DNA of 7,683 nucleotides, from NCBI GenBank assembly GCA_937880335.1, contig CALFLJ010000251.1, positions 1 to 7,683 of the forward strand, read 5' to 3'. Shown piece after piece: positions 1 to 5,377 of the stretch. Within the stretch, counting starts at the first letter, position 1; each line of letters opens with the position of its first letter. Under the pieces are notes generated by a model. It was given only the letters and a program-made list of their open reading frames with translations. It was not told the origin of the DNA and ran no database searches. The stretch is from an uncultured Succinatimonas sp. (GTDB lineage Bacteria; Pseudomonadota; Gammaproteobacteria; Enterobacterales; Succinivibrionaceae). The position numbers were made by a program, and so were the translations under genes.

Positions 1-964
1 TAAGCTGTTCACAACTTAAAACAAATACACCACAGCCACCACGTTTTAAATCAACAAAATGGAATGGGACCATAGGGAATGCTTCAACCAAATGTTCCTC
101 TGAATTCCCCACCTCCATAACTAAGATACCATCATCAGCTAGGAAATCAGATGCTTTAGCTAAAATGCGTTTTGCACAGTTTAAGCCATCAACCCCGGAC
201 CCTAACGCCTCATCAGGTTCTGCATGGTATTCCTCAGGCATTGAGGACAAATCAAAAGCATCTACATAAGGTGGGTTTGCCACTATAAGATCGTACTTAT
301 CACCTTTTGGCAAATTATCAAAAAGATCTGATTTGATTGGTGTTACAAGTTGTTCTAAACCATAATTTTGGATATTTATGTTACAGACTTCTAGAGCTTC
401 ATCTGAAATATCTACGGCGTCAACCTCTGTATCACCTTCAAAATGGAGAGCTGTGGCAATAGCAATACAGCCAGAACCTGTACACATATCCAAGACTCGC
501 TCAGGATCTCTATCTAAATAAGGCGCAAATCCATTTTCAATAAGCTCACCTATTGGAGATCTTGGGATAATCACACGACTATCGACATAGAATTCTTTAC
601 CACAGAAAAAAGCACGGTGAGTTAAATATGGAGTCGGGACTCTATCTAAAATACGCAGACGCGCAATTTTTGAAATAGTAGAACGCTCCTCTTGTGTAAG
701 ACGTGAGGTTAAAGTTGAATCGTCACACGGCGGTGTAAGATGCATTACAGCCTGAACAATTTCTAAAGCCTCATCCCAATAATTGTCAGTACCATGGCCT
801 ACATAAATATCATGGGCTGCAAAGCAGGAAACCAGATAGCGGACAACATCCTGTACTGTAAAAAGCTCATGAGTTAAAGCCTCTTCAATTTCAGAACCAG
901 TAGGTAAATCGTCTAAGCGCTTATGTATAGCAGCAATTTCGGGATTATTAGCAAGTTTTGACAT
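1..964 (-). CDS. prmB: PrmB, ribosomal protein uL3 glutamine N5-methyltransferase (3' end cut by window edge)
   Basis: This is a SAM-dependent methyltransferase that modifies a glutamine of ribosomal protein L3 during 50S assembly in the cytoplasm. Translation from the ATG at 964 gives 321 residues without a stop before the window edge. The SAM-binding motif I is at residues 158-170 (LDMCTGSGCIAIA). The catalytic glutamine-binding motif NPPY is at 230-233 and is followed by the PrmB-type YVD...MPEEY...EP...GVDGL pattern, which separates it from PrmC. The C-terminal GGxGVFVL pattern of the family is visible near residues 309-316, so only about 5-15 residues seem to be missing. No good Shine-Dalgarno sequence precedes the start. 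A promoter at 1048-1076 and a leader hairpin suggest that it is transcribed on its own. In E. coli prmB also lies near sixA, but smrB, its usual neighbour there, is not seen here. Identification is firm. Confidence 0.95.
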   Translation of the reverse strand, partial: MSKLANNPEIAAIHKRLDDLPTGSEIEEALTHELFTVQDVVRYLVSCFAAHDIYVGHGTDNYWDEALEIVQAVMHLTPPCDDSTLTSRLTQEERSTISKIARLRILDRVPTPYLTHRAFFCGKEFYVDSRVIIPRSPIGELIENGFAPYLDRDPERVLDMCTGSGCIAIATALHFEGDTEVDAVDISDEALEVCNINIQNYGLEQLVTPIKSDLFDNLPKGDKYDLIVANPPYVDAFDLSSMPEEYHAEPDEALGSGVDGLNCAKRILAKASDFLADDGILVMEVGNSEEHLVEAFPMVPFHFVDLKRGGCGVFVLSCEQL

Positions 965-1017
965 AAAAAATTATTCGCAAGGACGGAAAATAAATTTCCA
1001 ATTAAAAGATGTAGAAC

Positions 1018-1034
1018 AGGCCACATAGTGGCCT
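1018..1034 (-). other. Perfect stem-loop in the predicted prmB leader
   Basis: AGGCCAC-ATA-GTGGCCT forms a perfect 7-bp, GC-rich stem with a 3-base loop in otherwise very AT-rich DNA. It lies just downstream of the predicted prmB transcription start (about 1041) and 53 bases before the start codon. On the minus strand it is followed by a broken T-rich stretch (TGTTCTACATCTTTT), not a clean U-tract. It therefore reads better as a 5' leader hairpin (stability, attenuation or protein binding) than as a simple terminator. It could also be a weak terminator for transcripts coming from ytfK. Confidence 0.5.
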
Positions 1035-1047
1035 TAAAATTGAATAG

Positions 1048-1076
1048 ATTATAAAGTAAATTAAAGTAAATATGAA
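1048..1076 (-). promoter_or_regulatory. Predicted sigma-70 promoter for prmB
   Basis: On the minus strand a perfect -10 TATAAT (1048-1053) follows TTCATA (1071-1076, 4 of 6 matches to TTGACA) with a 17-base spacer. The spacer is filled by a tandem 10-bp duplication. Transcription would start near 1041, giving a leader of about 77 bases. Confidence 0.5.
1052..1071. repeat. Two-copy 10-bp tandem repeat inside the prmB promoter
   Basis: TAAAGTAAAT occurs twice in direct succession (1052-1061 and 1062-1071) without mismatch. The repeat covers the whole -10/-35 spacer of the predicted prmB promoter. The duplication probably arose by slippage. Confidence 0.75.
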
Positions 1077-1093
1077 ATCCTAAACACTAGGAT
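1077..1093 (-). terminator. Weak terminator-like hairpin at the ytfK stop
   Basis: ATCCTA-AACAC-TAGGAT is a perfect 6-bp inverted repeat that begins in the stop codon of the ytfK-like gene. On the minus strand it is followed by an AT-rich stretch (TTCATATTTACTTTAATTT) without a solid U-run. The stem is AT-rich, so termination would be weak. Its outer edge abuts the -35 element of the prmB promoter. Confidence 0.35.
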
Positions 1094-1335
1094 CACTTTT
1101 TGACCGGTGCATAGCAAGGATCTAAACGCAAATGACCTGTCATAGAAAAAATAGCTTCGTTAACTTCGCGACAAACCTTTAAGCGGTAATCATTGATAGT
1201 ATCTTTTTTACCAATTACTACCTTACCGCAGTCAAAAGCAAATTCACCAATGCCTTGAATGAAAAAACTTCCTTTAAAAAGTAAAACCACATGACGAGCG
1301 ATCATGACTGGGGCATATTTTTTAAAAACTCGCAT
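1093..1335 (-). CDS. ytfK: YtfK/DUF1107 family small protein (stringent-response modulator)
   Basis: This 80-residue protein matches the YtfK (DUF1107) family, known from gammaproteobacteria. In E. coli YtfK stimulates SpoT to raise ppGpp during phosphate or fatty-acid starvation. The family pattern is visible throughout: the N-terminus MRVFKKYAP, then LFKG at 19-22, a GxFxFDxGKxxI run at 30-41, and REVNEAI at 56-62, which corresponds to the SEVNRQV region of E. coli YtfK. It is about 12 residues longer than the 68-residue E. coli protein, with a C-terminal tail (HLRLDPCYAPVKK) not found there. The start at 1335 is supported by AAGGA seven bases upstream. The gene stands alone on the minus strand between sixA and prmB, whereas in E. 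coli ytfK is elsewhere. Family assignment comes from recalled sequence. Conservation of the SpoT role is inferred. Confidence 0.8.
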   Translation of the reverse strand: MRVFKKYAPVMIARHVVLLFKGSFFIQGIGEFAFDCGKVVIGKKDTINDYRLKVCREVNEAIFSMTGHLRLDPCYAPVKK

Positions 1336-1403
1336 TTTATATCCTTATTCTTGTTTCACAAAAATCGTCAAATAAGATAACGAATACAAGTTAAGGATAA
1401 AGC

Positions 1404-1431
1404 AAATTTACAGAAAAGTCCTGTAAAATTT
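1404..1431 (-). terminator. Possible sixA terminator hairpin
   Basis: Arms TTTACAG (1407-1413) and CTGTAAA (1421-1427) enclose a 7-base loop. The pairing extends into flanking A/T runs if one bulged base is allowed. It lies about 80 bases beyond the sixA stop in sixA's direction and is followed by T-rich sequence on the minus strand. The stem is AT-rich, so the call is weak; it could also lie in the ytfK leader. Confidence 0.3.
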
Positions 1432-1507
1432 TATCAATTTGCCATAAATAACAAATATTTGCGACTTTTACCGGTATCAGAAGTTTTTTGTGATCTCAGA
1501 CAATAAA

Positions 1508-1969
1508 TCAGTACCATCGTTCCTGTGTTGGTGAGAAAAAATGCTCAGGAGTGGCAATAATTCCATTATAGTCGAGTAAAAGTGCCGACGAGGTCACAAA
1601 ATCAGGTCCAAACTCGTGGTGAGAAGTCAGTTCATAAATTAATTCTTGTACTAATGGTATATGAGAAACAAGTAAAACTATATCATTTTCACTACATGTA
1701 GCATCAATAAATGATCTTACAGTGATGGGATCACCATCAGGTGACAGTTCAGTTAGAGTTTCGATCATTAAATCTTTATTTAAATGGTTGATAACAACAG
1801 TTGCCGTCTGCTGAGCTCTAGTTTTAGGTGAAGCAAAAATCTTATTTATCTTGTACTTAGCACAAATTTGAACCGCCACTTCAGTGCTCTCTTTAATTCC
1901 CTTATCGCTAAGCACCCGATCGTTATCTTTATAAGCTGCATCTCCATGACGCATGACAAAGATCTTCAT
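1508..1969 (-). CDS. sixA: SixA, phosphohistidine phosphatase
   Basis: SixA is a small cytoplasmic member of the histidine phosphatase (RHG) family. In E. coli it removes phosphate from histidine-phosphorylated relay proteins, including the nitrogen phosphotransferase system and the ArcB HPt domain. The 153-residue product (E. coli 161) has the catalytic MRHGDAA at 6-12 with His8 as nucleophile. It also has the SPKTRAQQT segment at 47-55 (Arg51), an acidic ELSPDGD at 74-80, and the second active-site histidine in VSHIPLV (His103). The TSSA segment at 126-129 matches the SixA C-terminal half. The ATG at 1969 has GGGAG seven bases upstream. The stop is TGA at 1508-1510. The istA fossil starts close upstream, so the gene's own promoter region is short or altered. 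Confidence 0.93.
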   Translation of the reverse strand: MKIFVMRHGDAAYKDNDRVLSDKGIKESTEVAVQICAKYKINKIFASPKTRAQQTATVVINHLNKDLMIETLTELSPDGDPITVRSFIDATCSENDIVLLVSHIPLVQELIYELTSHHEFGPDFVTSSALLLDYNGIIATPEHFFSPTQERWY

Positions 1970-2014
1970 AAAAGCACTCCCTACAAACTAAATTTTAATT
2001 ATTTCTACAAAATC

Positions 2015-2119
2015 ATGATCCCAAACAAGCCTTTTAGGACATTAAGCATTTCACAGCTCAAAACTGATTTTAAATTTTCACCTGAAGTTATTGATAAAAT
2101 ATATCACAAGATAAATTAA
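2015..2119 (+). pseudogene. Possible N-terminal helix-turn-helix piece of the istA fossil
   Basis: From ATG 2015 to the TAA at 2117-2119 the sequence encodes 34 residues. They include LSISQLKTDFKFSPEVIDKI (10-29), which resembles the N-terminal helix-turn-helix of IstA-type transposases. It is in the same reading frame as the clearer transposase fragments downstream, and the HTH falls at the right distance from a start. No Shine-Dalgarno sequence is visible. The region between 2120 and about 2197 adds little recognisable sequence. Assignment is inference; it could be an unrelated chance ORF. Confidence 0.35.
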
Positions 2120-2197
2120 CAAAAGGCTTAAATATGCAGTTTCTGTAAAATACTAGATCTAGCTCACCTTGTCTTTTTTTTACAAAGCCTTGCTATT

Positions 2198-3253
2198 TAC
2201 AAACCCAGAGAAAAATATCAACCTCTCATTACCGATTACATCAAAAACCTTAAAATCCCCCAAAATAACAATGGCACAATAAAAATATCGTAAAGCTAAA
2301 ATACCCTTTTCTTGTAAAGATTAAATCTATGAGCATAGATGAGATCAAAATAGGAAAGTACTCTTTATAAAGACTAAAACTAAATTTTCAAAGAGTGCAC
2401 AAAAATAATTTTTTTTGATGTTAATCCTCTAAAATCTAGAGTTGTTTGTTTTACCCCCGAAATATGCCATAAAGCTCAAGTAGATGGGAAAGAAAACTAA
2501 AAAAAACACTGCTTTATTTTTGAGGTAAATATCTTTTTGGTCTTATTTGGATACCCAAGATATAAATATCTAATGTTTTCTACAGACAGAACACAATCAA
2601 CAGTATTTAAAGGCCTATTAAATAGCTTTAAATATTTTATTGGCGTTCCAAAAGAAATCTTATTTGACAACATGAGGACGGTAGTTGACCAAAGTAGAAC
2701 TCAGTGAGGAAAACCTATTTATAACGATAAATTTTATGAGTTTACAAAGGATGCTACTTTTATTCCAAGATCATGTTTTACTTACAAAGTGCAAACAAAA
2801 GGTAAAGTTTAGTCACTTGCAAGATTTATGAATAGATTGTTGGTTTATAACCATGAATTTGAAACTCTTGAAGACTTAAATGAGATTGTAAAAAACTTTA
2901 ATGAAGAAATAAATAACGAAATATCACAAGGAACAGGGCAAAAACCAATAGAAAGATTTAAGCAAGAACAGAGTAGTTTAAAACCACTACCATCATTAGA
3001 TGTATTTGAAAATTACTTAGAGCTACGTCCAAATAAGCGAAAAGTAACATCAGAATCAATGATAAGCATAGGAGGAATCAAGTACTCTGTTCCTCCTTAG
3101 TATATAAATTCAGAGCTGTGTTTTCAAATAAAAAATGAACAAATAGAAATTTTTGATATGCAGCAAATACCAATTTGTAGCCACAAAATTTCTTTAAGAA
3201 AGCTCAATTACTAAGAAGCTTACAATAAAAATAACAAACATAACACAGGATAA
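2198..3253 (+). pseudogene. istA: Decayed IS21-family transposase (istA remnant), no istB
   Basis: A degraded IS21-type DDE transposase is readable mostly in one frame. Recognisable pieces are YKPREKYQPLITDYI (2198-2242), KAQVDGKEN (2471-2497), then FKYFIGVPKEILFDNM (about 2627-2674), TYKVQTKGKV (2780-2809), and a long tail from SLARFMNR with GTGQKPIERF and IGGIKYSVPP (2813-3097). These match the order of IstA: QVDW, GVPKE..FDN, KGKVE, GTTGxxPxERF, and the C-terminal YSVP domain. The first Asp (2483-2485) and second Asp (2666-2668) remain, but the catalytic Glu codon is TAG (2810-2812), and the usual Trp after the first Asp reads Gly. Further in-frame stops are TAA 2498, TGA 2705, TAG 3098 and TAA 3212, plus a stop-dense, probably frameshifted stretch at 2291-2383. 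An istB gene normally follows directly; here only about 90 non-coding bases separate it from upp. Terminal inverted repeats were not found. The element is dead. Confidence 0.85.
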
Positions 3254-3343
3254 ATTTTAGCGCTTTAAATCCCTATCCTTTGGTAGCTTATGTTTATTAT
3301 TTGTAATCAAAAAGATAAGCTTTTAGTTAAAGGCATTGATTAT

Positions 3344-4000
3344 TTAGTCAAGCTTCTGTCCAAATGCCAGATCACCTGCATCGCCAATTCCTGGCACAAT
3401 ATAAGAATGAGGGTTCAAGCTTGGATCAACCGTTGCAACATAGAGATCTGAGACCTTATCGCCTAATTTCTTGTTTACATAATCTAATGCCTGCTTTGAG
3501 GCTACAATAGAACATATAATCACACGCTTAGGTTTGCTTTTAGTCAATATAGCATTGTAAGCCACTTCCATAGAGCTACCTGTAGCTAACATTGGATCGC
3601 ATAAAATCAGGGTTTTATCTGTCAGATCAGGCAAGACTAAATACTCAACGTGAATTGTGAAATTATTTTCATCAACATATTTTCTGTAAGCTGAAACAAA
3701 GCAATTACCTGCCCTGTCAAATACATTTAAAACGCCATTGTGGAGTGGAAGACCTGCTCTAAGAATAGAACCTACCACCAAAGGCTCATCTATGGTATTT
3801 ACCTCTTTAACTCCAAGTGGAGTTGTCACAGCTTCTTTTTTATACCTTAAATTCTGGCTTATCTCGTATGAGAGCATCTCACCTATTCGTTCTATATTAC
3901 GTCTAAAGCGTAAAGGATCATTTTGCACGTTTACATCACGTAATTCCTTAGTGAAGTAATTAAGTACAGTATTCTTTTCTTCTAAATTGTGAATAATCAT
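3344..4000 (-). CDS. upp: Uracil phosphoribosyltransferase, Bacteroidetes-like type
   Basis: This cytoplasmic pyrimidine-salvage enzyme converts uracil and PRPP to UMP and pyrophosphate. The 218-residue product has the PRPP-binding loop CDPMLATGSSM at 134-144. It has ILRAGLPLHNG at 79-89 (Arg81), and the C-terminal uracil/PRPP motif YIVPGIGDAGD at 200-210. The start at 4000 is preceded by AAAGG at a suitable distance. Several features are unlike E. coli Upp and closer to what I recall of Bacteroidetes enzymes: IRDVN-like RDVNVQND at 21-28, RFRRNIERIGE at 31-41, AYRKY at 104-108, SSM in place of GSV after DPMLATG, and GDLAFGQK near the end. An IS fossil borders its 3' side and no uracil permease gene is adjacent. 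Function is firm; foreign origin is inference. Confidence 0.93.
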   Translation of the reverse strand: MIIHNLEEKNTVLNYFTKELRDVNVQNDPLRFRRNIERIGEMLSYEISQNLRYKKEAVTTPLGVKEVNTIDEPLVVGSILRAGLPLHNGVLNVFDRAGNCFVSAYRKYVDENNFTIHVEYLVLPDLTDKTLILCDPMLATGSSMEVAYNAILTKSKPKRVIICSIVASKQALDYVNKKLGDKVSDLYVATVDPSLNPHSYIVPGIGDAGDLAFGQKLD

Positions 4001-4036
4001 ATAGGGCCTTTAAATTTAAGACGTTATTAAATGACT

Positions 4037-4050
4037 TTTGCCTGGGCAAA
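4037..4050. promoter_or_regulatory. Palindrome at the predicted upp transcription start (candidate operator)
   Basis: TTTGCC-TG-GGCAAA is a perfect 6+6 inverted repeat with a 2-base centre. It lies 37 bases upstream of the upp start codon and directly after the predicted transcription start near 4053. Its size and position suit a repressor site for a dimeric regulator, or a short leader hairpin. It is not the canonical PurR box, whose half-sites are arranged the other way round. Confidence 0.4.
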
Positions 4051-4059
4051 TATCGCGTT

Positions 4060-4068
4060 ATTTTACCA
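4060..4068 (-). promoter_or_regulatory. Predicted extended -10 promoter element for upp
   Basis: On the minus strand TGGTAAAAT gives a -10 of TAAAAT (4060-4065) with the TG extension one base upstream. No good -35 is seen at 16-18 bases, as is common for extended -10 promoters. The leader would be about 50 bases. Confidence 0.4.
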
Positions 4069-4151
4069 TACAAATTTTTACCATTTAGGTTACTCACTCC
4101 ACAAAATTTTCATTAAACAAAAAACTCTTTTAAAAGATTGTTCTTTTAGAA

Positions 4152-4179
4152 TTGATCTTTTTTAGCCTGTCCATATAAT
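4152..4179 (+). promoter_or_regulatory. Predicted sigma-70 promoter for the H-NS-like gene
   Basis: TTGATC (4152-4157) and a perfect TATAAT (4174-4179) are separated by 16 bases. The predicted transcription start near 4186 leaves a leader of about 25 bases containing the Shine-Dalgarno AGGA at 4200-4203. Flanking DNA is very AT-rich, the kind of sequence H-NS proteins bind, so autorepression is plausible. Confidence 0.65.
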
Positions 4180-4210
4180 CAGATAGAGATGATATAAGTA
4201 GGATACTTTT

Positions 4211-4636
4211 GTGCTAGATAGAAAATTTACAAATATAAAACTATTGCGCTTAACCTTAAAAGATGCGACCTCAGATGAGCTTACATCTCTTATTGAAAAA
4301 ATAAAGATCATAAAAGATGAGGTAAAAATAAAGGAACAAAAAGAGGCTTTAAGTAAGAAACAAGATAAGCTCTGTCTTGAACAAATTCTCTCTACATTAG
4401 ATAAGCGAAATCTTACTATTGACGACTTAAAACTGCTTTTAGAAAAGAAAAATAAAAAACCGCGTCGGACTATGGCCATACGCTACAGTTATACTGATCT
4501 TAATGGAGAGAGAAGAATATGGTCAGGTCAAGGTAAAACACCTGTAGCTTTAAGAGAGCTGATGGCCAAAACTAATACCTGCAAAGAGGACTACAGGATA
4601 AGGGATATTCCAACTAAAAATCCTTCCTCCAAATAA
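4211..4636 (+). CDS. hns: H-NS-like histone-like nucleoid-structuring protein
   Basis: This is a nucleoid-associated DNA-binding protein that would silence AT-rich genes by oligomerising along DNA. The 141-residue product is close to the H-NS length (about 135). Residues 1-80 are rich in Lys, Glu and Leu with a predicted helical/coiled-coil character, matching the oligomerisation domain. A basic linker KKNKKPRR lies at 79-86. The C-terminal DNA-binding domain follows: IRYSYTDLNGERRIWSGQGKTPVALRELM (90-118), with the core loop GQGKTP at 106-111, where E. coli H-NS has GQGRTP. Start is GTG at 4211, with AGGA seven bases upstream; no ATG start gives a better fit. About 20 residues follow the usual C-terminal helix, ending in a basic/polar tail. 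The gene is divergent from upp and convergent with pyrF, with its stop 35 bases from the pyrF stop. The H-NS family call is firm; whether it is the main H-NS or a StpA-like paralogue cannot be told. Confidence 0.9.
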   Translation: MLDRKFTNIKLLRLTLKDATSDELTSLIEKIKIIKDEVKIKEQKEALSKKQDKLCLEQILSTLDKRNLTIDDLKLLLEKKNKKPRRTMAIRYSYTDLNGERRIWSGQGKTPVALRELMAKTNTCKEDYRIRDIPTKNPSSK

Positions 4637-4661
4637 AGCTGGTTATTTTTAAAGGAAGGAT
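4620..4661 (-). terminator. Rho-independent terminator of the pyrF transcript, overlapping the hns 3' end
   Basis: Outer arms A-TCCTTCC (4620-4627) and GGAAGGA-T (4654-4661) pair perfectly over 8 bp. An inner AAATAA/TTATTT pair (4631-4636 and 4643-4648) continues the stem above an internal bulge. On the minus strand the stem is followed by TTTTT and then AG, a proper U-tract. It starts 11 bases after the pyrF stop. The left arm encodes the last residues of the H-NS-like protein. On the plus strand the stem is followed by A-rich sequence, so it would act poorly for hns. Confidence 0.7.
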
Positions 4662-4671
4662 AAAAAATCAT

Positions 4672-5376
4672 TTAAGATCTTATCTGAGAAATTTCCTTAT
4701 TGATATCTTCTAAGGCTAACATAGGATCTAAAGCCTTGGTAATAGGACGACCAATTACCAAATAATCAGCCCCTGAGGCTAAAGCTTCTGTTGGAGTCAT
4801 AATACGCTTTTGATCACCGATATCAGCACCCTTAGGTCTTATTCCCGGAGTTACACAAACAAAAGGAGCACTAACATTAGCTTTAATGGCTCGGCTTTCT
4901 TGTGCAGACGAAACAACACCATCAAGACCACATTTTTTTGCAAGCGATGCTAAGCGTAAAACCTGATCTATAGGCTCAAGATCAAGTCCTATACCAGATA
5001 ATTGGCTACGATCCATGGAGGTTAGTACTGTTACACCAATTAAAAGAGGCTTTTTCTCATATTTACTTAAAGCCTCAGCTGCAGCTGTCATCATAACCTC
5101 GCCGCCTGAAGTATGAACATTAACCATCCATACACCTAAACGGCAAGCTGCCTCACAGGCGCGGGCTACGGTGTTTGGAATATCATGGTATTTAAGATCT
5201 AAAAATACATCAAAACCTTTATCTATAATTTTAGATACAAAGCTCGGTCCTGCACTGGTAAAAAGTTCATTACCTACTTTTAGGCGACATGAGTCAGGAG
5301 TGATCTTATCTACAAAATTTAAGGCAGATGTAGCATCTTCGTAATCTAAGGCTACAATGATCTTACTATCGGTCAT
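4672..5376 (-). CDS. pyrF: PyrF, orotidine 5'-phosphate decarboxylase
   Basis: PyrF catalyses the last step of de novo UMP synthesis, decarboxylating OMP in the cytoplasm. The 234-residue product has the normal bacterial length. The catalytic charge network is intact: Asp11 in VALDYED, Lys33 in RLKVG, and the DLKYHD motif with Asp60, Lys62 and Asp65. The phosphate-binding end, VTPGIRP (175-181) and VIGRPIT (207-213, Arg210), is also present. The ATG at 5376 lies one base after the lapB stop codon. GGAG inside the last lapB codons is the ribosome-binding site, so the two genes are probably translationally coupled. This lapA-lapB-pyrF order is standard in gammaproteobacteria. Transcription ends at the hairpin at 4620-4661. 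Confidence 0.97.
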   Translation of the reverse strand: MTDSKIIVALDYEDATSALNFVDKITPDSCRLKVGNELFTSAGPSFVSKIIDKGFDVFLDLKYHDIPNTVARACEAACRLGVWMVNVHTSGGEVMMTAAAEALSKYEKKPLLIGVTVLTSMDRSQLSGIGLDLEPIDQVLRLASLAKKCGLDGVVSSAQESRAIKANVSAPFVCVTPGIRPKGADIGDQKRIMTPTEALASGADYLVIGRPITKALDPMLALEDINKEISQIRS

Positions 5377-5377
5377 T

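Noticed and set aside
1471..1497. Terminator on the plus strand (ACTT...AAGT followed by six T).
   Set aside because: Only four outer base pairs with a poorly paired interior, and no plus-strand gene ends nearby.
1868..2014. Plus-strand open frame running through the start of sixA.
   Set aside because: It is antisense to well-supported sixA codons and has no family resemblance; only the part after 2015 could belong to istA.
2828..3100. A free-standing 90-residue protein starting at ATG 2828.
   Set aside because: It is the C-terminal third of the IstA fossil; the ATG is an internal Met and IstA homology continues upstream and downstream of the stops.
2198..3253. Stop-codon readthrough or an alternative genetic code in the transposase region.
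   Set aside because: All three stop codons interrupt the frame, a stop-dense frameshifted stretch is present, and the flanking genes use stops normally. Decay is the simpler explanation.
3285..3321. AGCTTAT/ATAAGCT inverted repeat as an IS end or upp terminator.
   Set aside because: The loop is over 20 bases, the stem is AT-rich, and on the upp strand no U-tract follows; no matching copy was found near the left side of the fossil.
3738..3959. Plus-strand open frame antisense to upp.
   Set aside because: Lies wholly inside upp, whose motifs are clear; no recognisable protein or ribosome-binding site.
4037..4050. A PurR operator upstream of upp.
   Set aside because: The palindrome has TTTGCC on the left and GGCAAA on the right, the reverse arrangement of the PurR GCAAAC-GTTTGC core.
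4162..4479. Minus-strand open frame antisense to the H-NS-like gene, rich in Ser and Phe.
   Set aside because: Its composition is what the complement of Lys/Glu/Leu-rich coding sequence gives; the plus-strand gene has a promoter, ribosome-binding site and a known domain.
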